This document shows, in pieces, positions 1-13,400 of a stretch of DNA of 64,000 bases. The stretch comes from Casuarius casuarius (taxonomy: Eukaryota; Chordata; Aves; Casuariiformes; Casuariidae). The translations under genes were made by a program, and so were the position numbers. Within the stretch, counting starts at the first letter, position 1. Each line of letters opens with the position of its first letter. The stretch covers positions 223,675 to 287,674 of the forward strand of contig PTFA01000055.1 of NCBI GenBank assembly GCA_003342895.1. Direction: 5' to 3'. The notes beneath the pieces were generated by a model. That model had not been told where the DNA came from and ran no database searches. It saw only the letters and a list, made by a program, of their open reading frames with translations.

Positions 1-3000
1 ACCTTTGCCATTTGTGACTTTGCTGTAAGTCAGGCTGTGAGCCTTCTCTGAGCATCTCCTATTAGATCAAGAGGTTTTGGGGTGTGTCAGTCATGTTGCA
101 GCCTCATTAAGTGCCTGTGTGGCATCCCACGGGGTACATGAGAGGGTGGCACGTTGCTCTTCTGAGCACAGCTGCACCATGCGTTATAAAATAGCAAGAA
201 AGATCAACATTGGCTATGAAAGTTTCAACTAATTAATTGAAAGAATGTCTGGAGAATATTTTAAGTAATGCATGAGTCCAGAAACCAGAGTATGTCATAG
301 CAGTTTGATGGTTTGCCTGTGTGCTATTCACAGTCACTGCTGTAAGAAGTGATATTTGCTTTGTCTCATGCAGGAACTCTGACTGAGCCCTTTTTCTTCA
401 CAACAGCTGTGGATGAGTGCTACTGAGCATGCAAAAAATGGGGGTGCTAAAGGAAGACTCAGAAAACCTTATTCTATTCAAAAAATGCCTTCTGCTTCAT
501 CAGTGCCTTCTGCTTTTGAGCATTTGCAGTCTCAGCCTGTTAGCCGCCCGGCTCTTATTTTCTTCTGGCTTTTTCCCAGTGGAATAATTATCCTTCTAAA
601 TAGTCTTTCAGCACCAATGATCTTCACTTAGCTAACAGCTTTGTGGAAGTCAACAGCCAACAGTCAACAGTCAACATTTACTTTCTGCCTTCTTGTTAAA
701 AATGAAGTATATGTGAGACCACTGGCTGTTTTTGTTGAATGGGAGTTAGAGCCCCACTCTTCAGGTAGCAGAGAACAGCATTGCACAACTGCTCAGTTCA
801 GGGTGCCGTTCGAGGTGATGGTTGTACTCTGTAAAATTTTGCATGTCCCGAAGACCTCACTGTCTAATAGATTATGTCCAAGCTCAAACCCATGTATTTA
901 AGTGTATAAATCCTATTTAGACATGTATTTTCCCTTTGAAAGCAATAGAAGCTGATGGGATCTGATGCAAGTTAAATATTTATATACCTTTGTGGATATG
1001 GGCCTACATCAGTAGGAACGTGTCTACACATGAAAGTTTTTAGAAAATTCAGCTTGCTGAATATTAAGTGGTTTTAAACCAAGAGTATCCAAAAATGACA
1101 TTGGAACAATGTAACATTTATAAATGTGTTACTGTTGTTGTTCTTGTTTGTTTACTGTGGCTAGAAGCATTTCTCATATTGAGGATGTGAAGTCGGAACA
1201 AAAGACTGTTCCTGTCCCAAGGGCTCACATCCTATTATGAGAAAAGAGATATGCGGACACCATAAAGGGAAACACACTGACAGCATGCAAAACAGGAGTA
1301 GCAGCATAAGAGTTGCCTTGAATCCCACCCCACAGTTTTACCAAAAACCTTGTGGTTTTCTTTAAGCTTTGTCTTCTTAAGATATATTGGAGTGGATATA
1401 TGAAGGCAGGTTATTGAAGCATCCATATTGCTATAGGGTTTGGATGTTTTTCCCCATTACATTGACAGAGCCCAGATGTTTTCATCTAATGCAAAACTAT
1501 ATATTTCATCCAGCTTTTAGTAGAAAAGAACATGTGGAATGCAGATATTGTGTAGTGTGTAATTTTTTGTGTAGCTCTTCTCATGTTTTTTCTTTAACCA
1601 ATGCCACTTCAAACAGGAATTTCATGATTTCAGAAGTTAGAACCTACCATGGAAATGCTTTAAAGAGGTAGTAAGTGAAGGAAGACAAATCCAGACTACA
1701 TGTACCTTCCTTTTTTTAATAGCAAGCTTAAAAATTGGAGAAAAATTTCTGGGAATGCTGTGTACTGTATTATTTACTTGAATTCTATATAGCAAACTGG
1801 GTGAATTCCTGAAATACATGTTGTTGCTCACATAGAAATTGGTTTGGATTAAAAAGAAAAGAAAAAAAAGCACTGGGAAAAGTTGTTTCTTGTGTTTTGA
1901 AGGAGATAAAGTTAGCATAACAGTTCCTCTGATTTTATAATGTGTTAAGAACTTAGCATGTGAGGTTTTAGTGACTGTTCTTGGATGATTTTGTGTTCTA
2001 TCTGGAGGTATTTTAGATGTATTATCTGAACACAGAAATAAGTACCACTAGATTGTGGGTATCTTGGAAATGTAGTGATTCTTCATTCTTTCCATTTCTT
2101 AAAGTGTTATTTTATCAGCATTGTCTTGTGAAGCCTTTATTCTTAAAAATTATTCATTAGGCATAGAAGTTCATCAAATGCATAAAATCAGAAGAATTTT
2201 GTAGTTCCTGACTGTAATGTCTGTTCCTCTTCAGGGGTCAATGTTTGGTGTCTTTCTTCTTCTCATACTTACAGTTCTCCAGCTTAAAGATCTTAGCCCC
2301 AATGTCTATCTGAGAGAAAAAGTCCTTTCAAATGTCAAACATAAGTACAATGATCCCTTTACTAAATTCCCCCTTCTAGATACTCAAATGTTTCTGGCAT
2401 CACAAAAAAAGAAGAAAAAAAAACAGAAAAGACAAATTCCATTTGCCATCTTTAATTCTCAAAGTAACTTATTTTGCTGAGGTTATAAACAAAATGACAG
2501 CAATAAGTATTTTCTAATGCTTTTTTTATGGCAAGCATGGCTAAATTATTCCTCCATTCCTTTGCTCTGGGATGAAAGGGAGTCTGTGTATGCTGTTGAT
2601 TATGAAAGTCAAGCTAGTGGTGCCACCAAGCTTCCCCAACTACTTAAGCAAATGGTTCAGCCACCTTCTGAATGTGACAACCTAAGAATGATGGCAATAA
2701 TAAATACTTTTTGTCTAGTGTGTGATGGCACAGCGAATTGGATCATGTTAGGCTTTGTCTGCTGCCTAATGCAATGTAATATAGCAGATAAATCAAATGG
2801 GTGATACTCTATTAGACTTGAAAGATGATAGCTCTTGTAAAGCAATTGATGTGAGAATATGTCAATGCAGTAGAATTCTGATGTTTATTGAAGTCTAGAA
2901 TCTTTGAAACCCCACAAACGCATATTTGGATGGCTATGAAACAAGTGACTGCAAATACAGTATTATGCTTATTACCGACAAAGCTGTTTCCTGAAACAGA

Positions 3001-4346
3001 ATTCAACTAAATTTTATGTTTGCTTTGTGTGTTTGATACATTTTTTGTTTCTGCAAGGGCCTTCTAGAGAGATTGCCTTGAACCTCAAAGCATAGAGTTA
3101 CAAGTTCTGTAGAGATTCTCATGGTAGTTAAACTCAGAATTTTTAGTTGTTCAGTGGTACCTATTAAAGATAGTTGTACGTTTCTATGAGTTGGGATTTA
3201 ATATTGTGAACTCAAGGAAATGGTAACTGAAAATGTATATTTTAGACTGTTTTCAGCACTGTAGTTATACTTGATCCCAACAACAGCAATTTTAAGGAAG
3301 GATTTAATTTATTTTTCATTCTTGTATTTGTTTCAACTGTTTGTTCATTTTGACTGCTTATAACAATTCACTTTGTATGATTCATTGCTTGAGCCTTTAA
3401 AATGTTGAACCGCTAATTAACCTTCAATAAATAAGCATGGAGTTACTGTAAGGAGTGTATCTAATTAGGAGGCCTATGAAGACATGCCTATTCTCTTTAT
3501 TTAAAGCTGTGTTGTTTTTTGTTTCTGCTTTTTTTTTTTTTGCTTTATGGAGACAGAACTCTCAAATCTTACTTAGTTTCCATAAGTCTAAATAGGTATT
3601 TTTTTACTCAAACTTTGTGTTAGCACTGTGAATTTAACATTTCAAAAAAAGAAAGGCAAAAATTGGTTTAGCAGTGAGGTATATGGATGAGTTTTTCCAT
3701 ATCTAAAAAAAGAGTTCATGTTTTTTTATTTATAGAAATAACATGCGACCTTCCCAAATAAGTATTTATGCTATGAAAATATAATGCATTTACCTGAAGT
3801 TTACAAATAAATTGTTAAATGAGATAAAGATCAAATTAAAAGTATTCTTCAAAATAGGTTCTTCAAAAATTTTATCTTCTGGATCAGATCTTTTTTGGTG
3901 TGTTTTTTTTAGCAGAACAGCAAGCTATGAAGAATAAACCTGCAGTTATGAAGGGGGTGTGCCCATGTTAGTTTCTAGATTTGTTCTCCATTAATTTTAA
4001 TTATGTAGGTAGTTTGCAGAGCCTGATAGGACAGTGTTAAGGATGTTTGTTTACTGTCATTATAATTTATAGGCTGTAAAATGTTTGGATTTCTTTTAAG
4101 TTGAGCCTTTGTGAGCTCTGAAGAGCTTTTGAGTTTTTATCACCTGTTTTGAAAATTACTAAAATGCTTTTGTAATGTGTCTTCCTCAATATTTGGCATG
4201 TATTCATAATTTAAAATTAATGTTGCAGTTAATATCTGGAGAAGAGAGTTAAGAAATATATTTGTTTTTTGTTGCAGGTACTGCATGATTAAAACAATAA
4301 CCCCAAACTGGAATAAAAGTATAATTAACTTTCTTTCTCTGTCTAG
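1..4346 (+). other. PARP8 intron (5' part cut by window edge)
   Basis: AT-rich intron sequence before the first recognised exon. It contains a MIR/L2-like remnant (about 1196-1300), an A-rich run near 2400-2440 and poly-T near 3529-3541. Open frames are short and without recognisable protein content. No earlier PARP8 exon was found in it. Confidence 0.75.
1196..1300 (+). repeat. MIR/L2-like ancient retroposon remnant
   Basis: The stretch reading CTGTTCCTGTCCCAAGGG and onward to AAGGGAAACACACTGACA resembles, with many changes, the widespread amniote module (dispersed as part of MIR or L2-type elements) that reads CAGTCCCTGCCC-AAGAGCT followed by GGAAACAGAGGCACAG. The identification is by eye and family-level only. 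Confidence 0.4.
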
Positions 4347-4439
4347 CCCACTGTGTGTGAACGGGAGCTCTGTGTATTTGCTTTCCAAACATTAGGAGTG
4401 ATGAACGAAGCTGCTGATGAAATTGCAACTGGGGCTCAG
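4347..4439 (+). CDS. PARP8: PARP8 exon, residues 1-31 of the visible part
   Basis: This exon starts after TCTAG and ends CAG before GTAGAA. It encodes 31 residues, from PTVCERELCV to EIATGAQ, upstream of the catalytic domain. Both ends are phase 0 (assumed at the 5' end, since the previous exon is outside the window). It is the first exon I can recognise here. Confidence 0.93.
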
Positions 4440-7400
4440 GTAGAATTATCCAATGGTCATTGCATGTCTGATTTTGTATAAGTATACTCAGCCTTCTCAG
4501 TCTCTTCTAGAATTTATTTTGACCTATTTTCTCTGTATCAGTACTTTTTGGTAAGTATTGTTTATTTGTTAACTCTTATATGTATAGCTGTAACTACACT
4601 GTTTAAGCGTAGCATTTTCAAAAGGTACTATTGAGGTGCTTCCATTGTTTTCCTTCCATGTAATTAGAGTAACCCTATTTTCTTGCTTAATTGTATTCAA
4701 TTAGGTCACCTGGGTTGTCAATAAAGGCAACCATTGTCTTTGGGAGATAATTCCCATTTATTTTCACCTGATGAGCCATCACTACTCTCATGCAATTAGT
4801 AAGCTACTTCCTGTTCTTGGTGCTGGGATACAACTATCCACTGAGCATCTGCTGTTTTGATTATTGAATAACAGTGGGAAGGTCCTTATTGATGTTGCTA
4901 CATAAGTTTCTTCTCTCTTCTCAAGGATCAGGAATTTAATATGAGCTTGCTTCCTGACTCTAAATTCAGTTATTAATCAGAGGTTTTAAACTATGCTTCC
5001 AAGTCACCATTTAACTGTAGATTAAAATAGTTACAGAGTTTCAATAAATTCAAAGTACAATGGCCTTTCGAAATCCTGTGGATAAGTACACTCCTCTCTG
5101 ATGTCCTAAGCATATGTTCCTCATTATGCACTTAGATATGTAGTAAGCAATATGTTTTTCAAAAGCAGACATTCAGTTCATTTAACTAGTGAGTCTATCC
5201 ATTGGAAATAAACTACTTAGCTAAGCGCCTGAATGTCACTGATGGGCACATCCACAAAGGAAGAAACTTGCAGCAGTGTACACCATATTCTTGGCTTGAG
5301 AATATAACTGCAGGATCTGAGGTCTGATGTCAGAAGACAGTTGGATGGCTATGAGCTTTATTTGTAACATCTAGCATGCCAAGCATTGGGATACCTTTGC
5401 AAGCCTGTAAGAAATGTAGAGAGAGATGTGCTGATGAAACACCATCTCTTCTCCAGTCTGACATCCTCTAAAGACCTGAGTTATGTGTTGCTGTGGAACT
5501 GGATTTTTACTTTCTGAATGTAGGCACTTACATGGTTGTTTAGGTACAAAAAACTAGCTCTCACTCCTCTTTTTCAATGAAACTGAAAGGAGAGGTGGTC
5601 CTGATTAGGACTCAATCTGTGTTTTATGCAGACCTCATTGCTGCAGGTGTATGCATAGCTAGCTCTAGGAATGCTGTTTTGAGATGTGGCACCTCTACAT
5701 CTATAGACCCTTGCTGAACAGTACTGAAATGATTACAACCTTACTGGTGCTTAAAGGAGTTAGAAAAGAGCTTTTGTTGATTGTGCTGTTGGACCTAGGT
5801 GACTAAATTTTGGTGAGTCTCACTCCAGTGATAGCATCTCACCCGGCTCACTACATCTGATCTGGCTGGGTTTCCTTTCTTGCCTGCAGAAAGAATTCAA
5901 CACTTTTAGGGATTGATTCATCTCAGCTATTTTTGACATAAATTTAGGATTATATGAATCATAGTATAGACTATCGGCATGATGGTTATTTTCTCCATTG
6001 ATTATAAAGAGAAGCTACTCTGACTAGCTCAGATGTAGGTGTTCACATTGGGAATATCTACATTTCACCAGAATAATCTTCCCCCAAGTCTCCAAATCAT
6101 TTTGTGCAACTAAGAAGCCCAAATATAGGCTCCCACTATTGCAAATCATATCCTATTTTTTCTACTGTGCTTTTCCTAAAGCTAGTTTTAGAAGGCTAGC
6201 TTAAAAATTAACTAAAACTAGCTAAAGCTAGTTTTCTACAGTATACATCTCTACTTTGTCACTCCCAATATTCTGATGGCTCTTTCTTAATAATTAGAGA
6301 TTGTGCTTTCTAAAACATTTAAGTTTAAATTCACCTTTCAGTCACTTACCCCAAATGTCTGAAAGTTAAGTGCCTGATTTGCTGATAGTTCAGATTCCTT
6401 CTAGAGAATCGCTTAAGAAAGGTAAGCGCTACCTGAACAACTGATGTCGTAAGAGAATTGTCCTCAGAAAAATGTCTGTTTTTCTTTCATGAAAATATTT
6501 AAATTCTACTTTAGCTACTTAAATGCCCTCCATTAGGTAGGACAAGTTCAGGGCCAGCCATAAGGACGTTTAATAGATCCACAGCCTTTCCTATTGCCAA
6601 GGAACACACAAACAAGTTTGTATTGTAATGTTTGTATTATGCTTATCTCCCAGTTTAAGCTGCTGAGTTCCATCAGCTCAAAACAATGATCTCAGGGGAA
6701 ATCAGAGGTTTAATTAAGCCTAATCTATTTATCTTTCCCTCATGAAAGAGCAATATACTGGTATGATGGTGATAAAAATATAAAAGGCAACACTTGTTTT
6801 AAAGGGAGACTTTGGGATGGTGTTCCTATAAGAACTGTGCCAAATTTAAGACAAAGTCCCACCATGCAAGTCATAAAGCAAGATAACTTTGGGTCACTGT
6901 GTTATAAGATCTGGGGACTCATACAACCCTTCCCTAATAGTGTTTTACAACTGGAAGCTAAGAGGTGCTTCTGAGAAGTAGGGTATATGAGCTCAGGCTC
7001 ACTTTCGTGATAATACATTTACACAGTTGCAGGCTTGGTCGCCTGACCTGGCTGTGTAAACAGACTCTCAGTCTCCTTTGTAAATCTAGTGTGGATGCCC
7101 TATTTTGAAGTGTTCATCACACTTGTAGGTATTATAAACTGGAGCTCAAATAACTTCATTGTTCAGTATATGTGAGATACTTAGTAACTGGAACTAGCAG
7201 AACATTTTTGAACAGATGGAGAAAATTGTCCATTCATGCTAAAGGAGCGGAGGAGGAGAATGGCAATGGTATGACTCACAGTTCCTTTTCACTTTCGTTA
7301 CATGATTCTTATTTTCATTCTGCTTCTCTAAAGGACCTTCATTTTTATTTCCTTGAATTGATCAGATATAACAGAGATGTAATAACTTTGAGAACAGTTT

Positions 7401-10400
7401 GAGCTGTGAGTTGAGATCTGATCTGTCTGGGATTGTGGGAGGAACCAGGGGTGCCCACTAACTACAGCTCGTTTCGGTTTTTAGTTCCTTTCATGGAAAA
7501 GTTCATTTTTACAGAGAAATGTCTTCAAAAGGCACAGAGGAACCAAGAGAGAAATGATCCAATTTGCAGCTACATTTTTACATAGCAACTTTGGATTTCA
7601 TTATGAGCTGGATTTAGGTTTCATAGCTGCCAGAAAACTGCTTTCTTTCTGTTTTGTGATTGCTATAGTCTATTGTTAAGCTCTCAGTTATGAATTTTGG
7701 TGCAATTATACTTAAATGTTGCACTGTATTGTGTGTGCATCTACATGGACATATGTCCATACATGCATGTGTGCACATTACACACACAGTCTTATGGTGA
7801 TATGTTGGAAATGAACATTCAAAGCCATGTCATAAGTCTGTACAAAAGCAGTGAAGAGGATCTCTGAGTGTGAGCCATCCAAATGACTGTTAAATCACTG
7901 CATGGTTCTGGCTCTTGCAAAAGCAATGTTTACTAGTGTTTCTACAATTACGATCTTCAGGAGAACAGTAGGCAGCGGTACAGATTCACCAACCTCATCC
8001 TCTCTTCCTTTTTCTCCTCCTTGTGAAACGTTCTTTGCTGGTGTCTACTGCACGAAGACCCAACACAGAGCCATTTCCTTAGAGGATGAATTTCATCCAG
8101 GAGTTATCACATGTAAACAAGAGAAAGCAGGACTGTAGACAATGTATTTGACATGGGGATACATTTAGGACCAAATACTGGTCCCACTTAGGCATCTGGA
8201 ATAAGCTTCAGGGCCAGACCCAAAGCCTGTTGAGGTCAATTTCAGTCCTAAACTATGTGCTGTGAATAAAACAGTTTGGATAAAATAGGTAATAATGAAA
8301 TACCATATCACTATAATGTGTAAAATGAAAAACAGGCTGCCTGATACAATATGAAACTGAATAAATCTTTTTCTTTATCCGCAGGTGGTTGATCTGTTAG
8401 TATCCATGTGTCGGTCTGCGTTAGAGTCACCTAGGAAAGTTGTCATTTTCGAGCCATATCCTTCTGTAGTTGATCCTAATGATCCTCAGATGCTGGCCTT
8501 TAATCCCAGGGTGAGTAGCTATGTTTCAGTATGTCATAGCTTGATTTAAGTTACATGTTAGATTTCAAAGTAAAGCCTTCTTCTCCAGACATCTTTACTA
8601 TTAGAGATACAGCTCTAGAATATGCAAGTGTGTGGCTCTGCTTTCAGAACTCTGTAGTATTTTAAATTATCTTTGAGAAGGTAAATAAGCTATAAGCTAT
8701 ATTAAAGCCAAGAGTTCCTTCTTCTGGGGTACAAATTCAAGATGAAAAATTTTCTATTTTTAGCATCCTTCTATCAGTATACACTTTGAACACAAAGAAA
8801 AAGATGGCCTTTGGGAAGTGTGGACCGTGTAGACCAGGGAGATTTCCAATCCATCTTTTATATTCTTAAACTGTTTATTGCTGCCATCTCATTTTCAGTT
8901 TGTAAACAATAATGTCCTTAAACTTAATTTATTAAATGCTGGGTATGCAGTGGAGTGTAGTACAAGAATCAGATGTTGAAGCAAAGAATTGTGTTTGCAG
9001 TACTTGCTCCTTGGACTGCAAAGGCTACTTCACAGGGAAGCCTTAGGGGAGGCGTGAGCTATTATATCCCACCTGAGCCATTCTCAAGGGCATAAATGAG
9101 AACTTTGGACCTCCTTCATTGGGATAGACTTTACCAGTTCGGAAAGAAGGCCAGTTGATTGCGGTGATTCTTCTTCAGAGGAATTGGCAAGTGTGTTCTG
9201 TAGAATACACTTGCACACTTGCACTTGCATACACAATTCATGTAGAACATGGGATAGAAGGATTGCCAGAGGGGTGCTGGGAAAGGGGCGGGCGAGGACA
9301 CAGCTAGTCTGGCAGTCAGGGCAAAGCGGAGGTGTGAAGCTGAACAGGGAAGGAGAATGAGGGTAGCACCAGCAGAGGTGAGGAGAGAGCCTGGGGCTGG
9401 CAGGGCCCACACCGCCCCCAGCCCCTCACCACCATGGTGGGGTGAAAGCCCACAAGGGCCAAAGTTGGCATGACCCAAAGACGGGAAGTAGTGAAGCTCC
9501 TGAGGCTGACATGAAACGTGGGGCTCACGAAGCATGGGCTGTTAAGCTTGTCCACCCGGAGAAAGTGGAGGCCTCTGGTAGCAGTTTCCACGCTACTCAG
9601 TGTGGTACCATGTCTGTGGAGTAGCAAGCTATGCTACTAGCAGTGCACATACCTCTGATGTTTTACAGAGCTGTTAGCAGAGTAAACACATCTGCTTATT
9701 TAGCATTTTATTTAACATCTATTTGTTCACTGCATCATTGAACATAATAGCATATTATTTAAATAACTGGCAGAGCCTGTGTTTAGCTACAAATATTTGT
9801 TTAAAAAGTGAGCTGATTTCTGAAGTGGTCGCTTTGTTGCATTTTGGAGATTCCAGTGAAATTCAAACAAAAAACTTAATTCTTTTTTTCCTGGAATTAT
9901 CCTGGACTATGAATGAGAGTCTGTGTGTAAGATGAAGGAAGCTATGGGCTAGAAAAATTTGAAAGAATTGTTTGCTGAACATTCGTTCTAAATGTGGTTT
10001 TATACACACTCAAAGAACTGAGGTTTTCATATAGCCAAAGACCCAGAATATTCTTTTAATTTATTTGCTTATTTTATATTACATCAGAAGAAGAATTATG
10101 ACCGAGTCATGAAAGCATTGGATAGTATCACTTCTATTAGAGAGATGACACAGGTGAGCATAAAAATCTTTACATAACTTAATAGCTATTTCTAGAACTA
10201 GATAGGTGTTTACATTGTTATCTGTGGAGGAGAGGAGAATGCAATTGTATCACCTCTTTCCTATAGAGCTGGAAGGATATTAAAATTCGTATTAAAAATA
10301 AAAAAACCTACAGTGTCCATAACAGCAGTGAAATAAAAGAGATGAAATAGAACTCAGGTCTTTTAGTGTTTAAATTAAGAGATAATACTAGCAGAATCAA

Positions 10401-13400
10401 ACATTGCAACAAAATAATGGCCAATTGCTACATTTCTGAAAATTACAGTGTCACACTGAGTTTTATTTCCAAAGCAAAAGAAATTGATTTTATGGCAGTG
10501 TTCTGAGGTGATAACTTTATTTCTGTTGTAATGAGACACTTGGTCAGTAAAGTGTGGTGGGAGGCTTGGAGAGTCAGGTCTCTTGGGACTACCATCATAT
10601 GATTTTCCAAAATTCACAGTGGGACAGAATCTAGTAGCCATACTTGGTTTTTGTAATGCTTTGTTTCCCAGACAGTCCCCCTGATTATAACTGATTACCT
10701 CTGACTCAGTATGAGCCATGATACATCTGTCCCATGTACCTTGATTTTCCAGTTGCTATATAGGCAAGAACTTATAAATCTTATTCTGTCTGTGTTTGTA
10801 AAATACTTTGGGATTCTGGAGTTAGGAATGAAGTGTTTGGAGAGCATTAAGATACGCCGAAAACAAACATTCAGGTGTTTTTGTTACCTAATATAGCATC
10901 TTTTAATGATAAAGATTCAGGTATTTCTGTTACCTAATATAATATCTTTTAAGATAAAAATAGCCACCATTTTACTTTTTTTAGCATTAAAATAATTATT
11001 GGACTGAAGAGTTTCGAAGAGACACTTTGTACTGTGATTGAAATTAAGAAAAGATTTCAAATGGAATATAAGCTGATTCAGTATTTCACTTTACCAGTTT
11101 GTGCCATGGAACAGTTAAAAATTTTGGAGTGAATTAACCTAGGGTATTTTGAGACACTTAATTTTCTGAAGTTCCAGTCCAATTTCTTAATGCAGGAGCC
11201 AAACATAAGTAGACGTCTTCTGCTGTTCTCACTGAGATCAACAATGTTTGCTGTAATGTACTCATTTTGATGCTAATTATATGCTTATTATTTTACTCTA
11301 GGGAAAATAATTGCTATATTAATTCTTGCTGTTGTCAAAACACGTTTATAACTGTACAAGGCTAAATGTCAGTAAATCTGTGATTTAAGCCTAATAATGA
11401 GTCCCATGTATTCATTTTAATAAATGAAGTCATGGGCAATGTAACATATAAAATGTAACCTTTTTATTTCAGCTAGCAATAAAGAGCATAATTACTGTTT
11501 TCTAGGCACCTTACTTGGAAATAAAGAAGCAGATGGATAAACAGGACCCGCTTGCACATCCTCTTCTACAATGGTATAAAATTGACTCACATGAAATAAT
11601 AATTATTGAAGTACCAAGTTGAATGAATAATCACTTTCCCAGTTTAGTTTGGTTTAAACTCACCCTAAGAATTACTATCAGAGTTGACATTTACAAGTGT
11701 ATTTGTTTCTGGACTGTTTCTGAACCTCATCTGGGTCCTCTGAAGACAGTGGAAAGACTCCAGCTGATTTGTATGGCCTCAGATCTGATTTTCTAGTGAA
11801 GCTTTGGTCTGCTTTCATCAGATAGGTTCTAATGCCTACAGCTGAGTTCTTTGTGATGGGATTCATCAACATTTTTAAGAAGAAAGTTCTGATTTGTTAT
11901 CATATCTAATGCATCTAACTATTTCTTATTTTAGGGTTATTTCTAGTAATAGATCACATATTGTGAAGCTACCAGTGAATAGGGTAAGTGTCTGTGGGTT
12001 CCTTCTCCTGTTCTTTCTTATTTTATCATTTTTATGGCTTGTTTTAGCATTTTAAGTGGGATTCACAGGGCCAAATGTAGGTGTCTACATTCAAACTAGT
12101 CATCTATGTTCCATTAATAGACAGTGGAAAGAAATAGGCAGTTTTAGGTCATGAGTCATAGAATCATGCTGTGAATATCTAAAATAGGTCAAAGGAATCG
12201 TGCTCTGAAAGAGCCTGCTTGAGGTGGGTAGCTCACATGCAAGTTCTGCCTTGTAGATATCTGAGATTGGTGAGAAGAACCTCACTTTTTTTTTTTTTTT
12301 TTTTTTGTTACCATACAGAATATTAGATACAGGGTTGTATAAAAAGCAGTTAACATACTAACATGACATGTGCCTACAGACTAACATATGAGAATGCTGT
12401 AAAAAAGACTATAGCTCTGGAATTTTGGAGAGATGGTGCTGAGATTCATTTCTGGTTACATGTTCCTCTGGGCCTTTGCTTAAGGGTGTAGTAACCTGCA
12501 GCCTTTCAAATCTGAGCTTTAATTCAGAGCTAGCTCTGATCAAAATGCCATGATGAAATTGTTCAATTTAATTATTTTACTAGAGTCATATTAGGCTGAA
12601 ATCTGTTTCAGAAACTTATATATGTTCATAAGCCCTAAAGTATTTTTACTGTTTGATTTGAAATAAAACTATGGTAATGAGACTGATTTCAACTTAGTTC
12701 ACCCAGGTATTTTGATGCAGTAATATATTGTGTGAAACAGCATGATATCTTAAGAACTGCCATTCTGGAAGTGCAATGCTTTTGTGTTAATCAGCTTCTT
12801 TTCACTCATGCACTGTTATATTTTACAGCAACTAAAGTTTATGCACACTCCCCACCAGTTCCTTCTTCTCAGTAGTCCACCAGCCAAAGAATCCAATTTC
12901 CGAGCTGCTAAAAATCTCTACGGAAGTACCTTTGCATTTCAGTGAGTACCTATATTTACATTAATCAAAGGTTACCAAAATGCCAAAGCTATTTTTTTTC
13001 CTTGCCATTTGAGGTTTACAGCTGTGAATTTGTTGTTTTAGGGGACTGTTGATTTCATGTTGAGTTTTACACTGCGAATTTTAACCCTTTCATTTTATTT
13101 TTCCAGTGGTTCACACATTGAAAATTGGCATTCCATCCTGAGGAACGGCTTAGTTGTTGCTTCCAATACGAGGCTGCAGGTAAATATGGACTTCAGGTAA
13201 CCTGTGTATGTTTGATCACATATTAAACTCGGACAAGTTTTCAAGGGGTGTGATGTTGGTGCACATATAGGTGGTGATTGCAAACACCCTCATGTTTCAC
13301 TGAAAAAGATACTTTTCTGAAGCAATTAAAATGAAACTGTGTTTGCTTTTATCAGTGGCTAAAATCCCATTGTCTTCAATGTAATTGCAGTTTTGGTTTT

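Larger units (their letters stand above)
4440..8384 (+). other. PARP8 intron, 3945 bases, phase 0
   Basis: Starts GTAGAA and ends CCGCAG. It holds a 12-base inverted repeat at 6180-6223, a perfect 16-base palindrome at 7745-7760 and a decayed palindromic-repeat fragment at about 8209-8250. I saw no exon or RNA gene in it. Confidence 0.85.

Noticed and set aside
4258..4276. T-rich tract ending TTGTTGCAG before GTACTGC, looking like a splice acceptor.
   Set aside because: No PARP8-like coding sequence follows it; the real exon starts at 4347 with a correct frame and protein match.
9084..9627. Overlapping open frames on both strands in a PARP8 intron (up to 134 codons).
   Set aside because: They coincide with a purine-rich, GC-richer stretch that lowers stop frequency in several frames at once. 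No domain or conserved motif is visible.
12150..12190. TCATAGAATCATG considered as a reverse CR1 tail.
   Set aside because: Only one octamer-like unit is present and the adjoining sequence does not follow the CR1 3' region.
12286..12306. Poly-T run considered as the tail of a processed pseudogene on the minus strand.
   Set aside because: No poly(A) signal, coding remnant or target-site duplication was seen next to it.
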